From Hippophae tibetana (Eukaryota; Streptophyta; Magnoliopsida; Rosales; Elaeagnaceae): a DNA stretch of 64,000 nt. The notes under the pieces are model-generated. The model worked only from the letters and a program-made list of their open reading frames with translations, searched no databases and had not been told where the DNA came from. The stretch is from the NCBI GenBank assembly GCA_037013495.1, contig CM072802.1, positions 63,721,483 to 63,785,482 of the forward strand. Direction: 5' to 3'. Each line of letters starts with the position of its first letter. Position 1 is the stretch's first letter. A program made the translations under genes and the position numbers. This document shows positions 26,490 through 38,329 of the stretch, piece by piece.

Positions 26490-29400
26490 GAGCATTCCTT
26501 GTCATCTTCGTATTTTTACCGTGACAAACCTGATGTTTCGTGATCGATAAATCATATAGGATGAAGGGAATTGCGTCCAATAAGAACCGACAATTTTGGA
26601 CGAATTTTATACTTTTCATGATTTTCCGAGAGTTCAAAAAATAACTAAAAATACTTCCAATGTCCATAAGATTATGAAAAATTGTAGTATGTGATCAAAT
26701 ATTATTCCAAACAGGTGTGCAAAAAATCGCCCAAGAATTCCATCGTTTTCACGAGTTTGCCCACGGGGTGTTAGACATGCCTATCAATGCCCCACATTGT
26801 GGCACCCGAAAACGAGCATTCCTTGTCATCTTCGTATTTTTACCGTGCTAAACCTGATGTTTCGTGATCAATAAATCATAGAGGATGAAAGGAATTGGGT
26901 CCAAGAAGAACCGACAATTTGGACGAATTTTCTATTTTTCATGATTTTCCGAGGGTTCAAAAAATAACTAAAAATACTTCCCATGTCCATAAGAATATGA
27001 AACTTTGCAGTATGTGATCAAATATTATTCCAAACAGTTGGACAAAAAATCGCCCAAGAATTCCATCGTTTGACATGAGTTTGCCCATGGGGTGTTAGAC
27101 ATGCCTATCAATGCCCACATAGTGGCACACGAAAACGAGCATTCTTTGTCATCTTCGTATTTTTACTGTGCCAAACCTGATGTTTCGTGATCAATAAATC
27201 ATATAGGATGAAAGGAATTGCGTCCAACAAGAACTGACAATTTTGGACGAATTTTATATTTTTCATGAATTTCTGAGAGTTCAAAAAATAACTAAAAATA
27301 ATTCCCATGTCCATAAGATTATGAAAATTTGTAGTATGTGATCAAATATTATTCCAAACAGGTGTGGAAAAAATCGCCCATAAATTCCATCGTTTTCACG
27401 AGTTTGCCCACGGGGTGTTAGAGATGCCTATCAATGCCCCACATTGTGGCACCCGAAAACGAGCATTCCTTGTCATCTTCGTATTTTTACCGTGCTAAAC
27501 CTGATGTTTCGTGATCAATAAATCATAGTGGATGAAAGGAATTGGGTCCAAGAAGAACCGACAATTTGGGCGAATTTTCTATTTTTCATGATTTTCCGAG
27601 AGTTCAAAAAATAACTAAAAGTACTTCCCATGTCCATAAGAATATGAAACTTTGGAGTATGTGATCAAATATTATTCCAAACAGTTGGACAAAAAATCGC
27701 CCAAGAATTCCATCGTTTTCACGAGTTTGCCCACGGGGTGTTAGACATGCCTATCAATGCCCACATAGTGGCACACGAAAACGAGCATTCCTTGTCATCT
27801 TCGTATTTTTACTGTGCCAAACCTGATGTTTCGTGATCAATAAATCATATAGGATGAAAGGAATTGCGTCCAACAAGAACCGGCAATTTTGGACGAATTT
27901 TATATTTTTCATGAATTTCCGAGAGTTCAAAAAATAACTAAAAATAATTCCGATGTCCATAAGATTATGAAAATTTGTAGTATGTGATCAAATATTATTC
28001 CAAACAGGTGTGCAAAAAATCGCCCAAGAATTTCATTGTTTTCACAAGGTTTCCCACGGGGTGTTAGACATGCCTATCAATGCACCACATAGTATCACCC
28101 GAAAAGGAGAATTCATTGTCATCTTCGTATTTTTACCGTGCCAAACCTGATGTTTCGTGATTAATAAATCCTAAAGGATGAAAGGAATTGCGTCCAATAA
28201 GAACCGACAATTTTGGACGAATTTTATATTTTTCATGATTTTTCCGAGAGTTCAAAAAATAACTAAAAATACTTCCAATGTCCATAAGATTATGAAAATT
28301 TGTAGTATGTGATCAAATATTATTCCAAACAGGTGTGCAAAAAATCGCCCAAGAATTCCATCGTTTTCACGAGTTTGCCCACGGGGTGTTAGACATGCCT
28401 ATCAATGCCCCACATTGTGGCACCCGAAAACGAGCATTCCTTGTCATCTTCGTATTTTTACCGTGACAAACCTGATGTTTCGTGATCGATAAATCATATA
28501 GGATGAAGGGAATTGCGTCCAATAAGAACCGACAATTTTGGACGAATTTTATACTTTTCATGATTTTCCGAGAGTTCAAAAAATAACTAAAAATACTTCC
28601 AATGTCCATAAGATTATGAAAAATTGTAGTATGTGATCAAATATTATTCCAAACAGGTGTGCAAAAAATCGCCCAAGAATTCCATCGTTTTCACGAGTTT
28701 GCCCACGGGGTGTTAGACATGCCTATCAATGCCCCACATTGTGGCACCCGAAAACGAGCATTCCTTGTCATCTTCGTATTTTTACCGTGCTAAACCTGAT
28801 GTTTCGTGATCAATAAATCATAGAGGATGAAAGGAATTGGGTCCAAGAAGAACCGACAATTTGGACGAATTTTCTATTTTTCATGATTTTCCGAGGGTTC
28901 AAAAAATAACTAAAAATACTTCCCATGTCCATAAGAATATGAAACTTTGCAGTATGTGATCAAATATTATTCCAAACAGTTGGACAAAAAATCGCCCAAG
29001 AATTCCATCGTTTGACATGAGTTTGCCCATGGGGTGTTAGACATGCCTATCAATGCCCACATAGTGGCACACGAAAACGAGCATTCTTTGTCATCTTCGT
29101 ATTTTTACTGTGCCAAACCTGATGTTTCGTGATCAATAAATCATATAGGATGAAAGGAATTGCGTCCAACAAGAACTGACAATTTTGGACGAATTTTATA
29201 TTTTTCATGAATTTCTGAGAGTTCAAAAAATAACTAAAAATAATTCCCATGTCCATAAGATTATGAAAATTTGTAGTATGTGATCAAATATTATTCCAAA
29301 CAGGTGTGCAAAAAATCGCCCATAAATTCCATCGTTTTCACGAGTTTGCCCACGGGGTGTTAGAGATGCCTATCAATGCCCCACATTGTGGCACCCGAAA

Positions 29401-30297
29401 ACGAGCATTCCTTGTCATCTTCGTATTTTTACCGTGCTAAACCTGATGTTTCGTGATCAATAAATCATAGTGGATGAAAGGAATTGGGTCCAAGAAGAAC
29501 CGACAATTTGGGCGAATTTTCTATTTTTCATGATTTTCCGAGAGTTCAAAAAATAACTAAAAGTACTTCCCATGTCCATAAGAATATGAAACTTTGGAGT
29601 ATGTGATCAAATATTATTCCAAACAGTTGGACAAAAAATCGCCCAAGAATTCCATCGTTTTCACGAGTTTGCCCACGGGGTGTTAGACATGCCTATCAAT
29701 GCCCACATAGTGGCACACGAAAACGAGCATTCCTTGTCATCTTCGTATTTTTACTGTGCCAAACCTGATGTTTCGTGATCAATAAATCATATAGGATGAA
29801 AGGAATTGCGTCCAACAAGAACCGGCAATTTTGGACGAATTTTATATTTTTCATGAATTTCCGAGAGTTCAAAAAATAACTAAAAATAATTCCGATGTCC
29901 ATAAGATTATGAAAATTTGTAGTATGTGATCAAATATTATTCCAAACAGGTGTGCAAAAAATCGCCCAAGAATTTCATTGTTTTCACAAGGTTTCCCACG
30001 GGGTGTTAGACATGCCTATCAATGCACCACATAGTAGCACCCGAAAAGGAGAATTCATTGTCATCTTCGTATTTTTACCGTGCCAAACCTGATGTTTCGT
30101 GATTAATAAATCCTAAAGGATGAAAGGAATTGCGTCCAATAAGAACCGACAATTTTGGACGAATTTTATATTTTTCATGATTTTTCCGAGAGTTCAAAAA
30201 ATAACTAAAAATACTTCCAATGTCCATAAGATTATGAAAATTTGTAGTATGTGATCAAATATTATTCCAAACAGGTGTGCAAAAAATCGCCCAAGAA
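26490..30297 (+). repeat. Six-monomer HOR, about two copies (period 1,942 bp)
   Basis: Positions 26,490-28,350 match 28,432-30,297 at 1,942 bp. Private markers shared by both copies include ACAATTTGGGCGAATTTTC (27,561 and 29,503), TTAGAGATGCC (27,419 and 29,361), CGATGTCCATAAG, GAATTTCATTG and CCCGAAAAGGAGAATTC. The left end overlaps copy 3 of the 13-mer block, so about 1 kb belongs to both repeats. The right end is near 30,297, where AATTACATCG replaces AATTCCATCG. Confidence 0.82.
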
Positions 30298-33190
30298 TTA
30301 CATCGTTTTCACGAGTTTGCACAAAGGGTGTTAGATATGACTATCAATGCCCCACATAGTGGCACCCGAAAACGAGCATTCCTTGTCATCTTCGTATTTT
30401 TACCGTGACAAACCTGATGTTTCCTGATCAATAAATCATAGAGGATGAAAGGAATTGCGTCCAATAAGAACCGAAAATTTTGGACGAATTTTATATTTTT
30501 CATGATTTTCGGAGGGTTCAAAAAATAACTTAAAATACTTCCAATGTCCATAAGATTATGAAAATTTGTAGTACGTGATCAAATATTATTCCAAACAGGT
30601 GTGCAAAAAATCGCCCAAGAATTCCATCGTTTTCACGAGTTTGCCCACGGGGTGTTAGACATGCCTATCAATGCCCCACATAGTGGCACCCGAAAACGAG
30701 AATTCCTTGTCATCTTCGTATTTTTACCGTGCCAAACCTGATGTTTCGTGATTAATAAATCCTAAAGGATGAAAGGAATTGCGTCCAATAAGAACCGACA
30801 ATTTTGGACGAATTTTATATTTTTCATGATTTCCCGAGAGTTCAAAAAATAACTAAAAATACTTCCCATGTCCATAAGAATATGAAACTTTGCAGTATGT
30901 GATCAAATATTATTCCAAACAGTTGGACAAAAAATCGCCCAAGAATTCCATCGTTTGACATGAGTTTGCCCATGGGGTGTTAGACATGCCTATCAATGCC
31001 CCACATTGTGGCACCCGAAAACGAGCATTCCTTGTCAGCTTCGTATTTTTACCGTGCCAAACCTGATGTTTCGTGATTAATAAATCCTAAAGGATGAAAG
31101 GAATTGCGTCCAATAAGAACCGACAATTTTGGACGAATTTTATATTTTTCATGATTTTCCGAGAGTTCAAAAAATAACTAAAAATACTTCCAATGTCCAT
31201 AAGATTATGAAAATTTGTAGTATGTGGTCAAATATTATTCCAAACAGGTGTGCAAAAAATCGCCCAAGAATTCCATCGTTTTCACGAGTTTGCCCACGGG
31301 GTGTTAGACATGCCTATCAATGCCCCACATTGTGGTACCCGAAAACGAGCATTCCTTGTCATCTTCGTATTTTTACCGTGCTAAACCTGATGTTTCGTGA
31401 TCAATAAATCATAGACGATGAAAGGAATTGGGTCCAAGAAGAACCGACAATTTGGACGAATTTTCTATTTTTCATGATTTTCCGAGGGTTCAAAAAATAA
31501 CTAAAAGTACTTCCCATGTCCATAAGAATATGAAACTTTGCAGTATGTGATCAAATATTATTCCAAACAGTTGGAAAAAAAATCGCCCAAGAATTCCATC
31601 GTTTGACATGAGTTTGCCCATGGGGTGTTAGACATGCCTATCAATGCCCACATAGTGGCACACGAAAACGAGCATTCTTTGTCATCTTCGTATTTTTACT
31701 GTGCCAAACCTGATGTTTCGTGATCAATAAATCATATAGGATGAAAGGAATTGCGTCCAACAAGAACTGACAATTTTGGACGAATTTTATATTTTTCATG
31801 AATTTTTGAGAGTTCAAAAAATAACTAAAAATAATTCCCATGCTCATAAGATTATGAAAATTTGTAGTATGTGATCAAATATTATTCCAAACAGGTGTCC
31901 AAAAAATCGCCCAAGAATTCCATCGTTTTCACGAGTTTGCCCACGGGGTGTTAGACATGCCTATCAATGCCCCACATTGTGGCACCCGAAAACCAGCATT
32001 CCTTGTCATCTTAGTATTTTTACCGTGCTAAACCTGATGTTTCTTGATCAATAAATCATAGTGGATGAAAGGAATTGGGTCCAAGAAGACCCAACAATTT
32101 GGACGAATTTTCTATTTTTCATGATTTTCCGAGAGTTCAAAAAATAACTAAAAGTACTTCCCATGTCCATAAGAATATGAAACTTTGGAGTATGTGATCA
32201 AATATTATTCCAAACAGTTAGACAAAAAATCGCCCAAGAATTCCATCGTTTTCACGAGTTTGCCCACGGGGTGTTAGACATGCCTATCAATGCCCCACAT
32301 TGTGGTACCCGAAAACGAGCATTCCTTGTGATCTTCGTATTTTTACCGTGCTAAACCTGATGTTTCGTGATCAATAAATCATAGTGGATGAAAGGAATTC
32401 GGTCCAAGAAGAACCGACAATTTGGACGAATTTTCTATTTTTCATGATTTTCCGAGAGTTCAAAAAATAACTAAAAGTACTTCCCATGTCCATAAGAATA
32501 TGAAACTTTGCAGTATGTGATCAAATATTATTCCAAACAGTTGGACATAAAATCGCCCAAGAATTCCGTCGTTTGACATGAGTTTGCACATGGGGTGTTA
32601 GACATCCCTATCAATGCCCCACATTGTGGCACCCGAAAACGAGCATTCCTTGTCATCTTCGTATTTTTACCGTGCCAAACCTGATGTTTCGTGATTAATA
32701 AATCCTAGAGGATGAAAGGAATTGCGTTCAATAAGAACCGACAATTTTGGACGAATTTTATATTTGTCATGATTTTCCGAGAGTTACAAAAAAAACTAAT
32801 CATACTTCCCATGTTCATATGATTATGAAAATTTGTAGTATGTGATCAAATATTATACCAAACAGGTGTGCAAAAAATCGCGCAAGAATTACATCGTTTT
32901 CACGAGTTTGCCCACAGGGTGTTAGACATGACTATCAATGCCCCACATAGTGGCACCCGAAAACGAGCATTCCTTTTCATCTTCGTATTTTTACCGTGAC
33001 AAACCTGATGTTTCCTGATCAATAAATCATAGAGGATGAAAGGAATTGCGTCCAATAAGAACCGACAATTTTGGACGAATTTTATATTTTTCATGATTTT
33101 CCGAGAGTTCAAAAAATAACTAAAAATACTTCCAATGTCCATAAGATTATGAAAGTTTGAAATATGTGATCAAATATTATTCCAAACAGG
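30297..33190 (+). repeat. Bridge segment between HORs; duplicated at 11.5 and 43.6 kb
   Basis: About nine monomers in an order not tandemly repeated here. The order matches 43,570-46,414 at about 13,273 bp (41 monomers) and 11,519-13,490 at 18,778 bp (58 monomers). Markers include GCACAAAGGGTGTTAGATATG, TTCAAAAAATAACTTAAAAT (30,508), GAAAACCAGCATTCC with ATCTTAGTATT (31,989), and GAATTCCGTCGTTTG followed by GCACATGG (32,561). No gene is seen. Confidence 0.65.
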
Positions 33191-36100
33191 TGTGCAAAAA
33201 ATCGCCCAAGAATTCCATCGTTTTCACGAGTTTGCCCACAAGGTGTTAGACATGACTATCAATGCCCCACATAGTGGCACCCGAAAACGAGCATTCCTTG
33301 TCATCTTCGTATTTTTACCGTGACAAACCTGATCTTTCATGATCAATAAATCATAGAGGATGAAAATAATTGCGTCCAATAAGAACCGACAATTTTGGAC
33401 GAATTTTATATTTTTCATGATTTTCCGAGAGTTCAAAAAATAACTAAAAGTACTTCCCATGTCCATAAGAATATGAAACTTTGCAGTATGTGATCAAATA
33501 TTATTCCAAACAGTTGGACAAAAAATCGCCCAAGAATTCCATCGTTTGACATGAGTTTGCCCATGGGGTGTTAGACATGCCTATCAATGCCCACATAGTG
33601 GCACACGAAAACGAGCATTCTTTGTCATCTTCGTATTTTTACTGTGCCAAACCTGATGTTTCGTGATCAATAAATCATATAGGATGAAAGGAATTGCGTC
33701 CAACAAGAACTGACAATTTTGGACGAATTTTATATTTTTCATGAATTTTTGAGAGTTCAAAAAATAACTAAAAATAAGTCCCATGCTCATAAGATTATGA
33801 AAATTTGTAGTATGTGATCAAATATTATTCCAAACAGGTGTGCAAAAAATCGCCCAAGAATTCCATCGTTTTCACGAGTTTGCCCACGGGGTGTTAGACA
33901 TGCCTATCAATGCCCCAAATTGTGGCACCCGAAAACCAGCATTCCTTGTCATCTTAGTATTTTTACCGTGCTAAACCTGATGTTTCGTGATCAATAAATC
34001 ATAGTGGATGAAAGGAATTGGGTCCAAGAAGACCCAACAATTTGGACGAATTTTCTATTTTTCATGATTTTCCGAGAGTTCAAAAAATAACTAAAAGTAC
34101 TTCCCATGTCCATAAGAATATGAAACTTTGGAGTATGTGATCAAATATTATTCCAAACAGTTGGACAAAAAATCGCCCAAGAATTCCATCGTTTTCACGA
34201 GTTTGCCCACGGGGTGTTAGACATGCCTATCAATGCCCCACATTGTGGTACCCGAAAACGAGCATTCCTTGTCATCTTCGTATTTTTACCGTGCTAAACC
34301 TGATGTTTCGTGATCAATAAATCATAGTGGATGAAAGGAATTCGGTCCAAGAAGAACCGACAATTTGGACGAATTTTCTATTTTTCATGATTTTCCGAGA
34401 GTTCAAAAAATAACTAAAAGTACTTCCCATGTCCATAAGAATATGAAACTTTGGAGTATGTGATCAAATATTATTCCAAACAGTTGGACATAAAATCGCC
34501 CAAGAATTCCATCGTTTGACATGAGTTTGCCCATGGGGTGTTAGACATCCCTATCAATGCCCCACATTGTGGCACCCGAAAATGAGCATTCCTTGTCATC
34601 TTCGTATTTTTACCGTGCCAAACCTGATGTTTCGTGATTAATAAATCCTAGAGGATGAAAGGAATTGCGTTCAATAAGAACCGACAATTTTGGACGAATT
34701 TTATATTTGTCATGATTTTCCGAGAGTTAAAAAAAAACTAATCATACTTCCCATGTTCATATGATTATGAAAATTTGTAGTATATGATCAAATATTATAC
34801 CAAACAGGTGTGCAAAAAATCGCGCAAGAATTACATCGTTTTCACGAGTTTGCCCACAGGGTGTTAGACATGACTATCAATGCCCCACATAGTGGCACCC
34901 GAAAACGAGCATTCCTTTTCATCTTCGTATTTTTACCGTGACAAACCTGATGTTTCCTGATCAATAAATCATAGAGGATGAAAGGAATTGCGTCCAATAA
35001 GAACCGACAATTTTGGACGAATTTTATATTTTTCATGATTTTCCGAGAGTTCAAAAAATAACTAAAAATACTTCCAATGTCCATAAGATTATGAAAGTTT
35101 GAAGTATGTGATCAAATATTATTCCAAACAGGTGTGCAAAAAATCGCCCAAGAATTCCATCGTTTTCACGAGTTTGCCCACAAGGTGTTGACATGACTAT
35201 CAATGCCCCACATAGTGGCACCCGAAAACGAGCATTCCTTGTCATCTTCGTATTTTTACCGTGACAAACCTGATGTTTCATGATCAATAAATCATAGAGG
35301 ATGAAAGGAATTGCGTCCAATAAGAACCGACAATTTTGGACGAATTTTATATTTTTCATGATTTTCCGAGAGTTCAAAAAATAACTAAAAATACTTCCAA
35401 TGTCCATAAGATTATGAAAATTTGTAGTATGTGATCAAATATTATTCCAAACTGGTGTGCAAAAAATCGCCCAAGAATTCCATCGTTTTCACGAGTTTGC
35501 CCACAAGGTGTTAGACATGACTATCAATGCCCCACATAGTGGCACCCGAAAACGAGCATTCCTTGTCATCTTCGTATTTTTACCGTGACAAACCTGATCT
35601 TTCATGATCAATAAATCATAGAGGATGAAAATAATTGCGTCCAATAAGAACCGACAATTTTGGACGAATTTTATATTTTTCATGATTTTCCGAGAGTTCA
35701 AAAAATAACTAAAAGTACTTCCCATGTCCATAAGAATATGAAACTTTGCAGTATGTGATCAAATATTATTCCAAACAGTTGGACAAAAAATAGCCCAAGA
35801 ATTCCATCGTTTGACATGAGTTTGCCCATGGGGTGTTAGACATGCCTATCAATGCCCACATAGTGGCACACGAAAACGAGCATTCTTTGTCATCTTCGTA
35901 TTTTTACTGTGCCAAACCTGATGTTTCGTGATCAATAAATCATATAGGATGAAAGGAATTGCGTCCAACAAGAACTGACAATTTTGGACGAATTTTATAT
36001 TTTTCATGAATTTTTGAGAGTTCAAAAAATAACTAAAAATAAGTCCCATGCTCATAAGATTATGAAAATTTGTAGTATGTGATCAAATATTATTCCAAAC

Positions 36101-37745
36101 AGGTGTGCAAAAAATCGCCCAAGAATTCCATCGTTTTCACGAGTTTGCCCACGGGGTGTTAGACATGCCTATCAATGCCCCAAATTGTGGCACCCGAAAA
36201 CCAGCATTCCTTGTCATCTTAGTATTTTTACCGTGCTAAACCTGATGTTTCGTGATCAATAAATCATAGTGGATGAAAGGAATTGGGTCCAAGAAGACCC
36301 AACAATTTGGACGAATTTTCTATTTTTCATGATTTTCCGAGAGTTCAAAAAATAACTAAAAGTACTTCCCATGTCCATAAGAATATGAAACTTTGGAGTA
36401 TGTGATCAAATATTATTCCAAACAGTTGGACAAAAAATCGCCCAAGAATTCCATCGTTTTCACGAGTTTGCCCACGGGGTGTTAGACATGCCTATCAATG
36501 CCCCACATTGTGGTACCCGAAAACGAGCATTCCTTGTCATCTTCGTATTTTTACCGTGCTAAACCTGATGTTTCGTGATCAATAAATCATAGTGGATGAA
36601 AGGAATTCGGTCCAAGAAGAACCGACAATTTGGACGAATTTTCTATTTTTCATGATTTTCCGAGAGTTCAAAAAATAACTAAAAGTACTTCCCATGTCCA
36701 TAAGAATATGAAACTTTGGAGTATGTGATCAAATATTATTCCAAACAGTTGGACATAAAATCGCCCAAGAATTCCATCGTTTGACATGAGTTTGCCCATG
36801 GGGTGTTAGACATCCCTATCAATGCCCCACATTGTGGCACCCGAAAACGAGCATTCCTTGTCATCTTCGTATTTTTACCGTGCCAAACCTGATGTTTCGT
36901 GATTAATAAATCCTAGAGGATGAAAGGAATTGCGTTCAATAAGAACCGACAATTTTGGACGAATTTTATATTTGTCATGATTTTCCGAGAGTTAAAAAAA
37001 AACTAATCATACTTCCCATGTTCATATGATTATGAAAATTTGTAGTATATGATCAAATATTATACCAAACAGGTGTGCAAAAAATCGCGCAAGAATTACA
37101 TCGTTTTCACGAGTTTGCCCACAGGGTGTTAGACATGACTATCAATGCCCCACATAGTGGCACCCGAAAACGAGCATTCCTTTTCATCTTCGTATTTTTA
37201 CCGTGACAAACCTGATGTTTCCTGATCAATAAATCATAGAGGATGAAAGGAATTGCGTCCAATAAGAACCGACAATTTTGGACGAATTTTATATTTTTCA
37301 TGATTTTCCGAGAGTTCAAAAAATAACTAAAAATACTTCCAATGTCCATAAGATTATGAAAGTTTGAAGTATGTGATCAAATATTATTCCAAACAGGTGT
37401 GCAAAAAATCGCCCAAGAATTCCATCGTTTTCACGAGTTTGCCCACAAGGTGTTGACATGACTATCAATGCCCCACATAGTGGCACCCGAAAACGAGCAT
37501 TCCTTGTCATCTTCGTATTTTTACCGTGACAAACCTGATGTTTCATGATCAATAAATCATAGAGGATGAAAGGAATTGCGTCCAATAAGAACCGACAATT
37601 TTGGACGAATTTTATATTTTTCATGATTTTCCGAGAGTTCAAAAAATAACTAAAAATACTTCCAATGTCCATAAGATTATGAAAATTTGTAGTATGTGAT
37701 CAAATATTATTCCAAACTGGTGTGCAAAAAATCGCCCAAGAATTA
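33190..37745 (+). repeat. Seven-monomer HOR, two copies (period 2,265 bp)
   Basis: Positions 33,190-35,455 and 35,455-37,745 align at 2,265 bp. Shared private markers are GATGAAAATAATTGCG, AAAATAAGTCCCATGC, GTAGTATATGATC, GAAAGTTTGAAGTATG and a one-base deletion giving GGTGTTGACATG (35,184 and 37,449). The match begins after GTTTGAAATATG near 33,160 and stops near 37,745, where AATTACATCATTTTC replaces AATTCCATCGTTTTC. Two copies is the signature of a single unequal exchange or segmental duplication. The single-base deletion joins two reading frames and creates a spurious longer frame. Confidence 0.85.
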
Positions 37746-38329
37746 CATCATTTTCACGAGTTTGCCCATAGGGTGTTAGACATGACTATCAATGCCCCAC
37801 ATTGTGGCACCCGAAAACGAGCATTCCTTGTCATCTTCGTATTTTTACCGTGCTAAACCTGATGTTTCATGATCAATAAATCATAGAGGATGAAAGGAAT
37901 TGGGTCCAAGAAGAGCCGACAATTTGGACGAATTTTCTATTTTTCATGATTTTCCAAGAGTTCAAAAAATAACTAAAAGTACTTCCCATGTCCATAAGAA
38001 TATGAAACTTTGCAGTATGTGATCAAATATTATTCCAAAAATTTGGGCAAAAAATCGCCCAAGAATTCCATCGTTTGACATGAGTTTGCCCACGGGGTGT
38101 TAGACATGCCTATCAATGCCCACATAGTGGCACACGAAAACGAGCATTCCTTGTCATCTTCGTATTTTTACTGTGCCAAACCTGATGTTTCATGATCAAT
38201 AAATCATATAGGATTAAAGGAATTGCGTCCAACAAGAACCGGCAATTTTGGACGAATTTTATATTTTTCATGAATTTCCGAGAGTTCGAAAAATAACTAA
38301 AAATAATTCCCATGTCCATAAGATTATGA

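Larger units (their letters stand above)
15400..27520 (+). repeat. Large HOR: 11-mer, then 13-mer, then a 12-monomer partial copy
   Basis: The rare marker TTTCGTAATTAATAAATCC begins near 15,850, 19,412 and 23,622. Copy 1 is therefore 3,562 bp (11 monomers) and copy 2 is 4,210 bp (13 monomers). Copy 3 stays in 13-mer register to about 27,520, where TTGGGTCC replaces the expected TTCGGTCC. Copies 2 and 3 are nearly identical for kilobases. Copy 1 lacks exactly one monomer at each of two places (near 16,034-16,060 and 18,520-18,536). The left limit near 15,400 is where the match to 18,960 begins. Confidence 0.85.

Noticed and set aside
35051..35407. 118-codon open frame on the minus strand, repeated at 37,316, 63,206 and (shorter start) 60,616
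   Set aside because: It arises where the one-base deletion in GGTGTTGACATG joins two frames that are closed in other monomers. It crosses a repeat boundary, has no recognisable domain, and recurs only because the satellite segment is duplicated.
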